From NCBI GenBank assembly GCA_026826555.1, contig JAKSZT010037307.1, positions 587,476-651,475 on the forward strand: 64,000 nt of DNA, in the 5' to 3' direction. The notes beneath the pieces are model-generated. The model was not told the origin of the DNA, ran no database searches, and saw only the letters and a program-made list of their open reading frames with translations. The DNA comes from Tolypeutes matacus. Taxonomy: Eukaryota; Chordata; Mammalia; Cingulata; Chlamyphoridae. Below are positions 1 to 10,067 of this stretch, piece by piece (within the stretch, counting starts at the first letter, position 1; every line of letters begins with the position of its first letter). A program made the translations under genes and the position numbers.

Positions 1-94
1 TAGGTAATATGCCTTATACCCATGTCTCTGGTTTACTTCCTTTTAATCTATCCTTCCCCTTATGGAAAGATTCATCTTTCTCATACACAAATCT

Positions 95-425
95 GATTGT
101 CATACCTCTGCTCAGAAATCTTCCATGCCTCACTGTTTGCTACAGAATAAAAGGTAAACTTAGTATGACCTACAAGACTATGATTTGTCTTCTACTGTGT
201 TTTTTTGCCTGAAAGTGTTGGTCTTTTTCAGTATGGAATAGAACCATATTTTTAAATGTCTGTGTGCCTTTGCACTTGCTGTTTCTTTGGCCTGAAATGC
301 CTTTCTGTGGCTTAGTCTGCGTGTTTGCCTGGCAAGCTCCAGTCCCTTTAAGAAACAGCTCAACGATCATATCTGTAAAACCTTCCCCTGACTTTGACTT
401 CCCTAGACAGGATTGGATACTCCTT
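95..425 (-). repeat. L2 LINE 3' remnant
   Basis: The stretch reads like the antisense of the L2 3' region: it contains the phrase TGCCTTTGCACTTGCTGTTT followed by 'cctgaaatgcctttc' and 'cctggcaagctcc', in the order seen in L2. It is old and diverged and carries no open frame. The assignment rests on remembered consensus wording. Bases 1-94 hold nothing I recognise. Confidence 0.45.
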
Positions 426-484
426 TTTTAAATGCTCCCATTTTCTTCTTTGAGGTGGAAGAGGGTGGTTGGAAATATTTCATT

Positions 485-1112
485 TCTAGTTATATTCATT
501 TTGTTTTCGTTTTTGTTGTTTTTAATGGAAATATAATTCACATGCCATAAAATTTACCCTTCTAAAGTGTGCAGTTCAGTGTTTTTTAGTATATTCACAA
601 GGTTGTGCAACCACCACCACTATCTAGTTCTAGAACATTTGATCACCCCCCAAAGGAAACCCTGTATCCATTAGCAGTCACTATCTATTCCCCCTTCTTG
701 GACCTCCTGGCAGCCACTAAACTACTTTCTGTCTCTGTGGATTTGCCTATACTGGACATTAAGTATAAATGGAATCATATAGTCTGTAACCTTTTGCATC
801 TGGCTTCTTTCACTTAGTGTAATGTTTTCAAGTTTCATCCATTTTGTAGAGTGTATCAGTAATCTTTCCTTTTTATGGCTGAATATTATGCCATTGTACA
901 TATATAATAATTTGTTTAGCCATTTATCTCTTGGACATTTGGGTTATTTTCACTTTTTAGCAATTGTGAATAATGTTGCCATGAACAATTGTGTACAAAA
1001 TTTTTTATGGACATAAATTTTCAGTTCTCTTGGCTAGGTACCTACGACTAGAATTGCTGGGTCATATGGTAACTCTAGGTCTAACTTTTTACACCCTTGA
1101 CAAAATCTGCCT
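485..1112 (-). mobile_element. Old L1 3' end (3' UTR into ORF2 tail)
   Basis: Antisense L1 3' UTR wording is visible ('agtatattcacaaggttgtgcaaccaccacc', here cited only by position 590-620), followed by the antisense ORF2 C-terminal region near 880-1080 ('tggctgaatattatgcc', 'gctgggtcatatggtaactc'). The frame is broken and there is no intact ORF. It stops abruptly at about 1112, where a TTTA-rich run begins. It is older than the L1s to its right, judged by divergence. Confidence 0.7.
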
Positions 1113-1141
1113 TTCTTTTATTTATTTATTTATTTGTTTAT

Positions 1142-1830
1142 TTAGGCTATTGTCACGGGGTTATTGTTTTTGTTAGGTTATAGTTCTTTTTAGGGTAGAT
1201 TTAGCGTTAGAGTAGTTTGTTAGTGTTAAGATTAGGATTGTTTTGTCTTGATGTTAGGGTTAGATTTATGGTTAGGTTTTGGATTGTTATTAAGTGTATG
1301 TTTTTGGTTAATGTCAGGGTTAGTGCTAGGGTGAAGTTTACTATTGTCATTAGGATTAGGTTTAGGGCTATGTTAAGTTATGATTGTGGATAGTTTTAGG
1401 ATTAGGGTTAGCATTTGGTTTAAGGTGAAGGTTGTAAAATAGGAATAGGAATAGTGTTAGGGTTACAGCTAGGTTTAGGGTTAGGGGCATTGTTAGGGTT
1501 AGGTTGAGTTGTCAGGTTTTCTTTAGATTTAGTTTGAGTGCTGTGTAAGGGTTTGGCTTAGTAGTTGTTTTGTTGTGAATGGCCACGTTGTAGTTAAGAG
1601 TTGTGAGTGACCTAGGTTTTACAGTTATGGTTAAAGTTAAGTTTGGGGGGTTGGTTTTGGGTTGGGGTTATACTTATTGTTTTAGGTCAGTTTAAATTAA
1701 GGGTTAGTTTTATTAGTAGGGTTAAGTTTAGGGTTATGGTATGGTTGTTAGGTTGATTGAGGTTTAGCTTAATGTTTAGTGTAGAGTTAGGGTTGGTCTT
1801 ATGGTTATTGTTATTGTTAGAGTTGTTTTT
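1142..1830 (+). repeat. Degenerate telomere-like TTAGGG tract
   Basis: About 690 bases are built of GTTAGG/TTAGGG-related words, all with the G-rich strand on +. I count nine exact TTAGGG hexamers (for example at 1254, 1476-1486 and 1493), with many one-base variants between them. A (TTTA)n run at about 1118-1141 borders it on the left and an L1 3' end on the right. There is no coding potential. It looks like an old interstitial telomeric repeat or a satellite derived from one. Confidence 0.7.
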
Positions 1831-3771
1831 TTAATTAGAGAAGTTATAGGTTTATAGAAAAGTCATCTGTAAAATATATAAAATACAGAGTTCCCATATA
1901 TCACCCTATTATTATTAACACCTTGCATTATTGTGTTATATTTGTTACAGTTAATGAAAGAACATTTTTATGATTATACTACAAATTATAATTATACAAT
2001 TAACTATAATCCATCATTTACAATAGGGTCCACTGTTTGTGTTGTATAGTCCTGTTTTATTTATTTTTTAAAATTTTATACTAGTAACATATATACCTAA
2101 AATTTCCCCCTTTTAACCACATTCACATATATAGTTCAGTGCTGTTAATTACATTCACAATGTTGTGCTACCATCACCACCATCCATTAACAAAGCTTTA
2201 CAGTCACCCCAAATAGAAATTCTGTACAATTCAGGCATTAATTCCCTATTCCTACCCCAGCACAGCCCCTTGTAACCAATACGTCTCTGACGTCTGTGGG
2301 TTTGCTTATTCTAATTAGTTCATATCAGTGAGATCATATAATATTTGTCCTTTTGTGTCTGGCTAATTTAACTCAGTATGTCTTCAAGATTCATCCATGT
2401 TGTCTCATGTATCGGAACTTTGTTCCTTTTTTACAGCTAAATAATGTTCCATTGTATGTACATACCACATTTTATTTGTCCATTCATCAGCTGATAGACA
2501 CTTGGATTGCTTCCATCTTTTGGAAATTGTGAATGATCCCACTATGAACATTGATGTCCAAATATCAGTTCGGGTCCCTGCTTTCAATTCCTTTGGGTAT
2601 ATTCTAGAAGTGAGTTTGCCCAGTCATGATAATTCTATACTTAACTTTCTGAGGAACTGCCAGTCTCTTACACAGCACCTGCACCGTTTTACATCTCACC
2701 AGCAATGATTGAGTGTTCCTATTTCGCCACATCCTCTCCGTTACTTGTAGTTTTCTGTTTTTTTTTTTTTTTTTAAATAATAGTTATTCTAATGGTTGTG
2801 AAATGGTATCTTGTTGTGGCTTAGATTTGCATTTCCCTAGTAGCTAATCATGTGAGCATCTTTTCATGTGCTCTTTGGCAATATGTATATCCTCTTTGGC
2901 GAAATATCTATCGAAGTCTTTTGGGGGGGGGGGGGGGGNNNNNNNNNNNNNNNNNNNNNNNNNNNNNNNNNNNNNNNNNNNNNNNNNNNNNNNNNNNNNN
3001 NNNNNNNNNNNNNNNNNNNNNNNNNNNNNNNNNNNNNNCCCCCCCCCCCCCCCCCCCGCTCCCCTAATCCTCCAACTTTGTTCTTCTTTTTAGAGATATA
3101 TTTGGCTATTTGGGGTCCCTTTCCCTTCTAAATAAATTTGGTTATTGACATTTTCATTTCTCTAAAGTAAACTGTTGGCAATTTCATTGGGACTGCATTG
3201 AATCTGTAAATCAGTTTAGGTAGAATTGACATCTTAAGGTATTTAGTCTTCCAGTCCATGAACACAGAATGTCCTTCCATTTGTTTAGGTCTTTGATTTC
3301 TTTTAGCAATGTTTTGTGGTTTTCTGAGTACATGTCCTTTACATCCTTGGTTAAATTAATTCCTAGATATTTGATTCTTTCAGTTGCCGTTGTAAATGGA
3401 ATTATTTTCTTGATTTTCTCCTCAGATTCCTCATTAATAGTGTATGGAAAACACTACTGATTTCTGCATGTCAATCTAGTATCCCACCACTTTACAGAAC
3501 TTGTTTATTAACTCCACTAACTTTTCTGTAGCTTTTCTAAATATAGGACCATATCATCAGTTGGATAGTGGGAGTTTTACTTCTTCTTTTCTGCTTTGCA
3601 TGCCTTTTATTTCTTTTTCTTGCCTTATTGCTCTAGCTAGAATTTCTAATCTAGCACAATGTTGAATAACAGCGGTGACTGTGGGTATCCTTGTCTTGTT
3701 GCGGATTTTAAAGGGAAAGATTTCAGCCTTTTCCATTGAGTATGATGTTGACTGTGGGTTGTTGTTTTTTT
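1831..3771 (-). mobile_element. L1-A, 3' UTR and ORF2 C-terminal half
   Basis: A minus-strand L1 begins with its 3' UTR at about 1831-2390. The ORF2 C-terminus follows: the translation at 2405-2587 reads FTISKRWKQSKCLSADEWTNKMW, the usual L1 TWKQPKCPSTDEWI..MW block in degraded form. The reverse-transcriptase part follows at 3060-3771. The 100-N gap at 2939-3038 interrupts it. The element resumes after the RPP40 pseudogene and again after L1-B. Frameshifts and stops show it is dead. Confidence 0.85.
2923..3057. other. Assembly gap: 16 G, 100 N, 19 C
   Basis: Exactly 100 N (2939-3038) are flanked by a pure G run (2923-2938) and a pure C run (3039-3057). The L1 text on the left stops at the word equivalent to 12075 in L1-C and resumes at the word equivalent to about 12690. 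The missing L1 segment should therefore be near 600 bases, not 100. The G and C runs are probably read or assembly artefacts. Confidence 0.9.
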
Positions 3772-4912
3772 TCATTTATTTATTTATTTTTTTATGGTGG
3801 ACAGTCATTTGCCCCAACGGCCATCTGAAGCCAATAGTCCTGATTATTAAAAATCTCAGAATTGTATAGATGTTCTCGATGTTCTCCTTCTTTTTGAAAA
3901 CCACATTCATTTTATCTCTAAGAAACAGGGATGTCTGCAAAGCCTTGAAGAGACACAGTAACCCAAGAAACTAATTTTGTGCAGTGACGCAGCTGTTCCA
4001 ATAAGAGACATTATCTTCTGGGGCATTATGACACCAGTGATTGTACAAATAAGCTTTTGACACCATTGTACCTGGCTGAGGACAGCAATAGGTTGATATG
4101 AAATTATTGGGCTCATTATTTAGGTTGACGTTACTGTAGATAGCTCTGAGCCAAACAAAGAGCTCCTGGGCAGTGCAAGCTGCCTCAGGTATCCCCTGGA
4201 GCTCATCGCTCAGCAGCACTGGACACTGCAGATCTGCCAGTGTGCTCAGAGCTGTTTTTGGCTGATGCTCTTGAATTTGGTAATTGGAAAAGTATTAATG
4301 TCGTTGTTGTGTCTTTTGAACCTGTATGATGCCAAGCCAAAAGAAAATCAAATTTCAATGGCTTCTTTTCTCTGAAAGACCAAGATATTCTTTGATACTT
4401 CTTAGAATCCTGGTGAAAGGATAAATCCATCAAATCAATGGAAACAATAAATTTCATTTTTCTACTAGAGTGCTGTGGTGGATGACCTTGAAATCCAATT
4501 TCTTCATAAGTGTCTTTATCTAGTGATAAAATTAATTTCCTGTTTGGCAGTAGGCAACAGTATTATCTTCCTCAGTACTTGTACTGTATGTAAGTGCATA
4601 GTACAGGCCTTTATTTACAAAGGTGTTGATGAATTCATGTGTAATTAATTGATGAAGAGGTAAATTCTTGACAAAGTAATAAGGTCCAGTCTCCATGACT
4701 AGGTTTTTCAGTTCTTTTGATATAGTATCCATATTCAGGAATTGGAAATGAAACCCTGTAATTGTGATAATGCATTTCCATGAGCTGCCAGGGGCGCAAA
4801 TTTCCGTGGCCAAAGTCAGATTTCTCGCAGACGAGCAAGTGCCGCAGCACCTGTCGCACCTTGCACAGGGTGGCCCTGTCCTCCGCAATTCTGAGAACCT
4901 AGCTGTTCTTGC
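3772..4912 (-). pseudogene. RPP40: Processed pseudogene of RPP40 (RNase P/MRP subunit p40)
   Basis: RPP40 encodes the p40 protein of nuclear RNase P/MRP. Minus-strand translation in shifting frames gives recognisable p40 blocks in order: RHLLVCEKSDFGHGN (about 4850-4805), ELKNLVMETGPYYFVKNLPL (about 4710-4650), KFIVSIDLMDLSF and ISWSFREKKPLKFDFLLAWHH (4455-4330), LNNEPNNFISTYCCPQPGT (about 4130-4070), and a C-terminal DYWLQMAVGAND-like end near 3835-3800. It has no introns, and it carries frameshifts and stops, for example between 4532 and 4457. The stop is followed almost at once by an A-rich tail, seen as T-rich on + at 3772-3797. It sits inside L1-A ORF2. It is clearly a dead retrocopy, and the parent gene is not in this window. 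Confidence 0.85.
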
Positions 4913-5690
4913 AGTGGATTTTTCGTATATGCCCTGTTTCATGTTGAGAAGTTTCCTTCTATTCCTAACTTTCAAAGTGTTTTTATCAAGAAAGGATGCT
5001 GGGTTTTGTCAAATGCTTTTTCTGCATCAGTGAAGGTGATCATGTCGTTTTTTCCTCTTTGATTTGTTAATGTGGTGTATGACATTAATTGATATTGTGT
5101 TGAACCACCCTTGCATACCAGGAATAAAACCCACTTGATCATGGTATAGTTCTTTTAATGTGATGTTGGATTCAATTTGCAAGTATTTTGTTGAGAAATT
5201 TTTAAATCTGTATTCATTTGAGAGATTGGTCTGTAATGTTCTTTTTTTGCAGTATCTTTATCTAGCTTTGGTATTAGGGTGATGTTGGCTTCATAAAATG
5301 AGTTAGATAGTGTTCCTTCCTCTTCAATTTTTTGCAAGAGTTTGAGCAGGATCAGTAGAATTCACCTGGTAAGTCATGGGAGGTTTTTGATGACTGTTTC
5401 AATCTTTATACTTGTGATTGGTTTGTTGAAGTCTTGTGTTTCTTCTAGAGTCGTATGTTTCTAGGAATTTGTCCATTTCATCTAGGTTGTCTAATTTGTT
5501 GGCATACAGTTTTTCATAATATCCTCTTATCCGTTTTATTTTTGTGGGGTAAGTAGTAATGTTCCCCCCTCATTTCTGATTTTATTTATTCGCATCTTCT
5601 CTTTTTTTTCTTTGTTAGTATAGCTAAGGGCTTGTCAATTTTATTGATCTTCTCAAAGAAACAATTGATTATTGTTTTTTTGTGTGTGTG
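4913..5690 (-). mobile_element. L1-A ORF2 reverse-transcriptase part, continued
   Basis: Minus-strand ORF2 text resumes directly after the pseudogene. The 5155-5337 translation ([26 protein letters not shown]) is the L1 reverse-transcriptase block that in L1s reads LIPKPDKD..KKENYRPISL. It ends where L1-B begins at about 5690 and continues at 13553 on the far side of L1-B. Confidence 0.85.
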
Positions 5691-6301
5691 TGTGTTTTCT
5701 TAAAATTTATTGAAGTATATCACTCATACATGAACATACATAAACAATAAGTGTATATAGCAATAGTTGTGAACTTACAAAACAAACAAACATAACATCT
5801 TTTCTTTTTTTTTTTTTTTTTTTTTTTCCCAAACATAACATCATACAGGGCTCTCATACCTCACCCTACCATCAATACCTTGCATTGTTGTTAAACATCT
5901 TTAACTAATGATTAAGGAGCATCCTCAAAATATTACTACTAACCAAAGTATTTCCCCCAACCCACCCTATTATTATTATTATTATTATTATTATATCATT
6001 TATACATGAACATACATAAACAATAACTGTAAAGTAAAAGTTGTGAATTTACAAAGCAAATATTCATAACATCATGCATTGTCATGAGACATTTGTTACA
6101 AATTATGAAAGAATATTGTCAAAATCTTACTAATAGGGAGGCGGCTGTGGCTCAATCAGTGGGGCTCCCGTTTACCATATGGGGGGGCCCGGGTTTGGTT
6201 CCCGGGGCCTCCTGGTGGGGGCGGGCCCGCCCGCACGGCGTGGTTGGCTGGCCCGGCGAGCACAAGCAGCAAGGGGGGGATGGATGAATAAATAAATAAA
6301 A

Positions 6302-6340
<39 letters not shown>

Positions 6341-7028
6341 TAATTATAGTCCTTATTTTACATTTGGTGTTTTTTTCCCCCAACCCACCCTATTATTATT
6401 TTTTAAATATATTTTTATGACAGGACTTGTAAACTTAGAAAACAGTCATGCACATGTGCAGAATTCCCAAACACTACCCTTCTATCAACGCACTATACCC
6501 TGGTGGAACTTTTGTTACAGATAATAAGATATATCATTCGATTATTACCAGGTCCACAGTGTACATTTGGTACACATTTTCCATACTCCCCCATTATCAA
6601 CACAGTACATCTTTGGCATAGATGCAAGAATATTACATTATTACTGTTAACCACAGTCAATAGATCACTCCACTTGTATTTTTCCCACATTCCCACCATC
6701 CTGCAATGGAGATGTGCATATGCTCTAGATCACAAAGGATACTCTTGCATCTGTACTACTACCAGCCACAGTTCTTATCCACGTCTGGGTTTACTGTGCT
6801 ATTCAGTCCCTAGATTATTCTCCAGCTTTCTGTCAATTGGCATTTACATCCTTAGACTACCATTTTCGGCCATATCACCATTTATAAACCAGCTGTTACT
6901 ATAATGTGTTAGCATCAACTCTGTACATTTCCACACTTTTACAGTAAAGTTAATTAAAAGTTCTACATATATTAAACATCTGTAGTCCATTTCAGCCCTC
7001 CTCTTAGCTCCTTTAAGAATCCACCACA
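5691..7028 (-). mobile_element. L1-B 3' UTR region
   Basis: This is antisense L1 3' UTR of the type found several times in the window ('gaacatacataaacaataa' occurs twice, at about 5731 and 6008; 'cttagaaaacagtcatgca' at 6434 resembles 31321). The region is partly duplicated within itself, so two 3' UTR pieces may be nested. The plus-strand ORF at 6503-6904 lies in this non-coding part and has no family resemblance. (ATT)n occurs at 5969-5995. Confidence 0.6.
6135..6330 (+). mobile_element. DAS-type SINE monomer with 14-bp TSD
   Basis: A tRNA-derived head (GGCGGCTGTGGCTCAATCAG) is followed by a box-B-like GGTTTGGTTCCCGGGGCC and the AATAAATAAAATCTTT plus poly(A) tail. The target-site duplication AAAATCTTACTAAT flanks it exactly at 6121-6134 and 6331-6344. 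The perfect duplication means a recent insertion. Confidence 0.95.
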
Positions 7029-7471
7029 GGGGGGTGGATGTGGCTCAAATGGTTGGGCATCCGCCTTCCATATGGAGGGACCTGGGTTTGATCCCCGGGA
7101 CCTCCTGGTAAAATAAGGAAAACTATAGAAGGCGCGCGGGCCACCAGGCCCCGCACACAGGTGCGCCCCCAGGCCCTGCACACAGGTGTGCCAGGCCCCG
7201 CCGAGCCACGCAGCAAGATGATGACGTAATAGGAGAGTGACACAAGGGAGAACCAAGATGAGATGCACTGAAAAACTAGGAACTAAGGTGGCGTAGGTGG
7301 CAGAATGCCTCTCTCCCACATCGGAGGTTCCCAAGATTGAATCCCGGTGAAGACAGGAGGAGAAGGATGAGAAGAGAGGGCAGGAAACAGACACACAGAA
7401 TTGTCCAGCAAAAATGGAGGCGGGGGGGTGCGTTAAAATGTATAAAAGTAAAAATCTTAAAAAAAAAAAAA
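7029..7471 (+). mobile_element. Heterodimeric tRNA-derived SINE (about 440 bp)
   Basis: The first head (GGGGTGGATGTGGCTCAAAT, with box-B-like GGTTTGATCCCCGGGACC) is followed by about 130 bases of GC-rich linker with duplicated 'caggccccgcacacaggtg' words. A second, different tRNA-like unit follows at about 7286-7345 (GGTGGCGTAGGTGGCAGAA ... GATTGAATCCC), then a tail of AAAATCTT plus A. Its reverse complement recurs at 23169-23584. Only a weak duplication (AGAATC) is visible at the edges. Confidence 0.8.
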
Positions 7472-8165
7472 CAGAATCTTGCACCTACCACCAAATCTTG
7501 AAGATATTTTCCTACATTTTCTTCTAGAAGCTTTATGGTTCTTGCTTTTATATTTAGGTTTTTGATTCATTTTGAGTTAATTTTTGTATAAGGTGTGAGA
7601 TAGGGGTCCTCTTTCCTTCTTTTGCTATGGATATCCAGTTTTCTCAGCACCATTTGTTGAATGGACTGTTCTGTACGAGCTGGGTGGGTTTGACAGGCTA
7701 GACAAAAATCATTTGACTATAGATGTGAGGGTCTGTTTCTGAACCATCAGTTTGGTTCTATTGGTCTATGTGTCTGTCTTTATGCCAGTACCATGCTGTT
7801 TTTACCACCGTAGCTAGGTAATACGACTTAAAGTCCGGAAATGAGAGTCCTCCAACTTTGCTTTTCCTTTATAAGATGTTTCCGGCTATTCAGGACTTTC
7901 CAAGTAAATTTGATAATCATGTTTTCCATTTATTTAAAAAATGCTGGTGGAATTTTTAACGGGATTGCATTGAAACTGTATATCAATTTGAGAAGAATTG
8001 ACATCTTAATGATATTTAGTCTTCCAATCCGTGAGCATGGAATATTCTTCCAATTATTTAGGTCTTTTTTTAAAATTTCTTTTAACAATGAGTTGTAGTT
8101 TTCTGAATACAAGTGCTTTACATTGTTGGTTAAGTTTATTCCTGAATATTTGGGTTTTAACTGTC
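7472..8165 (-). mobile_element. L1-B ORF2 fragment
   Basis: Minus-strand ORF2 downstream of the reverse transcriptase: the 7930-8112 translation contains [20 protein letters not shown], the L1 block [16 protein letters not shown]. It stops abruptly at about 8165, where ORF1-type text begins. The endonuclease and N-terminal reverse-transcriptase parts of this copy are therefore missing. Confidence 0.75.
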
Positions 8166-8824
8166 ATATTTTATTTTCACCACTCTTTTGACACTTTTAG
8201 TTACTTTTATTGATACAATCTTCATTTCTAGACTCTCTTCCAGGCCTCTCTCTCCTGTCTTGTCTTTTCAGGCTGTAGCACACCCTTTAGTATTTCCTGC
8301 AAAGAAGGTCTCTTGGTTACAAACTCAGTTTCTGTTTATCTATGAATATTCTAAATTCGTCCTCATTTTTTAAAGACAGTCTTGCTGGATATAAGATTCT
8401 TGGCTGGAAGTTTTTCTCTTGCAGTATCTTAAATATATCATACCACTGTCTTCTTGCCTCCATGGTTGTTGGTGAGAAATCGGCACTGAATTATATTTCG
8501 TATCTCTTATATGTTATGCATGGCTTTTCTCTTGCTGCTCTCAGAATTCTCTTTGTCTTTGTCTTTTGACATTCTGATTAGTATGTCTCAGAGTTGCTCT
8601 ATTTGGATTTTTTTGGATGGGAGTACGTCGTGTTTCTTGGACATGGATATCTATGTCCTTCGGTAGGGTTGGGAAATTTTCTACCATTATTTCTTCAGAT
8701 ATTCCTTCAGCCCCATTTCCCTTCTGGGACACCCATGACACGTATGTTTGCACGTCTCTTGCTGTCGTTTAGTTCCCTGAGACCGTATTCAAGTTTTTCC
8801 AGTCTTTTCTTCATCTCTTCTTTT

Positions 8825-9005
8825 TTTTTTTTTTTAAAGATTTTATTTATTTATTCATTTATCCCCCCCTTGCTGATGTGTTCACTGGGTCAGCTAACCA
8901 CGCCGTGCGGGCGGGCTTGCCTTCACCAGGAGGCCCTGGGAACCGAACCCGGGGCCTCCCATATGGTAAACAGGAGCCCCACTGATTGAGCCACAGCCGC
9001 TTCCC
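8825..9005 (-). mobile_element. DAS-type SINE monomer with 14-bp TSD
   Basis: This is a minus-strand copy: T-rich tail and AAGATTTTATTTATTTATTC on the left, head ending GAGCCACAGCCGCTTCCC on the right. The duplication TCATCTCTTCTTTT lies at 8811-8824 and 9006-9019. The insertion is into L1-B ORF1. Confidence 0.93.
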
Positions 9006-9101
9006 TCATCTCTTCTTTTGTGTGTGCACTTTCAGAGGCCATTTCAGGTTCACCAATCCTTTCTTCTGCTCTCCTCAAATCTGCTATTATATGATTTCAG
9101 T

Positions 9102-9102
<1 letters not shown>

Positions 9103-9132
<30 letters not shown>

Positions 9133-9298
9133 TTTATTTATTTATTCATTTATCGCCCCCTTGCTGCTTGTGCTCGCTGGGTCAGCTAACCACGCCGTGC
9201 GGGCGGGCTTGCCTTCACCAGGAGGCCCAGGGAACCGAACCCGGGGCCTCCCATATGGTAAACGGGAGCCCCACTGATTGAGCCACAGCCGCCTCCCA
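9103..9298 (-). mobile_element. DAS-type SINE monomer
   Basis: A nearly identical minus-strand copy lies about 100 bases beyond the previous one. The flanks share CAGTGT followed by T-rich sequence (about 9097 and 9300), a short or decayed duplication. Its consensus-like sequence suggests a recent insertion. Confidence 0.9.
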
Positions 9299-9461
9299 AT
9301 CAGTGTATTTTTAATTTCATTTATTGTACCCTTCATTCCCATAAGATCTGCTATTTTTCTACATATACTTTCAAATTCTTCTTTGTGCTCATCCAGTGTC
9401 TTCTTTTTTTCTTTTTTCTTTTGTTTTTATATATTTAAAAAAAAAAAAAACAAAAAAAAAC

Positions 9462-9875
9462 TTGTGTCGAGGGCTGACTTTCAGTAGATCGCAGTGAGGG
9501 TGCTGCTCTGCTACGTATGAAACCCTGACCCAGAAGCAGGTCATTTACAAGTGGTTTAGCACCAGGTTCCCCACGATCGCGCATTGTGTGACGGGCGAGG
9601 GGGCGACCCCTTTCGGGCTGCGCCCCATTTCCTTGTTGAGGGGTTCTCCACAACAGACCCCAATCCCAACGCATGGCGGGGGACGCTGCATGTGTGGGCA
9701 CACACGATGGCCCGCCGGTGGGAGACTGGCTATCTGAGGCCAACCGAGGCACTGCGGCGCTGCTGTATCATTCCACCTGGGCGGGATTCTGACTTAGAGG
9801 TGTTCGGTCATAATCCCACAGATGGTAGCTTTGCCCCATTGGCTCCTCAGCCAAGCACATACACCAAATGTCTGA
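9462..9875 (-). pseudogene. Retrocopied 3' fragment of 28S ribosomal RNA
   Basis: Read on the minus strand, the fragment starts TCAGACATTTGGTGTATGTG, runs through GAGGAGCCAATGGGGC, CCTCTAAGTCAGAATCCCGC and GAACCTGGTGCTAAACCA, and ends GTCAGCCCTCGACACAAG. This is the last ~400 nt of mammalian 28S rRNA, lacking only the final few bases. It starts just 3' of the sarcin-ricin loop, which is absent, and the variable GC-rich expansion near the 3' end is altered. On the minus strand it is followed by a T-rich run, AAATATAT, then an A-rich tail (9405-9429). The flanks CCAGTGTCTTCTT (9392-9404) and CCAATATCTTCTT (9879-9891) look like a target-site duplication. It is not a functional rRNA gene. Confidence 0.9.
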
Positions 9876-10067
9876 CTCCAATATCTTCTTAATATCCTTA
9901 ATCTCTTTAGCCATCTTATTGAATTTATTAAGGAGATTTGTTTGAACATCTATGATTAGTTGTTTCAACTCCCTAATGTCATCTGGAGGCTTATCTTGTT
10001 CTTTTAACTGGGCCATATCTTCCTGTTTCTTGGTGTAGATTCTAAGGTTTTGTTGGTGTCTTGGCAT

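Larger units (their letters stand above)
8166..10067 (-). mobile_element. L1-B ORF1 region (interrupted)
   Basis: This is the antisense of an L1 ORF1. The likely start at 10067 reads MPRHQQNLRIYTKKQEDMAQ and continues into a charged coiled-coil-like stretch (FNKMAKEIKDIKKILESD). Further along, 8753-8541 reads ENFPTLPKDIDIHVQETRRT and PNRATLRH, the ORF1 RNA-binding block (ENFP.L..D..IQE..RTP......RATPRHI). Two SINEs (8825-9005 and 9103-9298) and a 28S rRNA retrocopy (9405-9878) interrupt it, so no ORF1 protein can be made. Confidence 0.8.

Noticed and set aside
1142..1830. A true chromosome end
   Set aside because: Units are heavily degenerate, and normal intronic and repeat sequence continues on both sides.
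2852..3131. Three overlapping frames of 71-87 codons across the N gap
   Set aside because: They consist of poly-Gly, unknown residues and poly-Pro from the G run, N and C run; they are gap artefacts within L1.
6503..6904. 133-codon plus-strand frame
   Set aside because: It lies antisense to an L1 3' UTR, has no recognisable domain, and related copies elsewhere do not keep it open.
9435..9892. Open frames of 105 and 102 codons in opposite directions
   Set aside because: Both read the 28S rRNA retrocopy and its tail; ribosomal sequence is not coding and neither frame resembles a protein.
9768..10067. A 99-codon frame as a small gene
   Set aside because: The first part is an L1 ORF1 start and the last 33 residues are translated rRNA; it is a broken fusion, not a gene.
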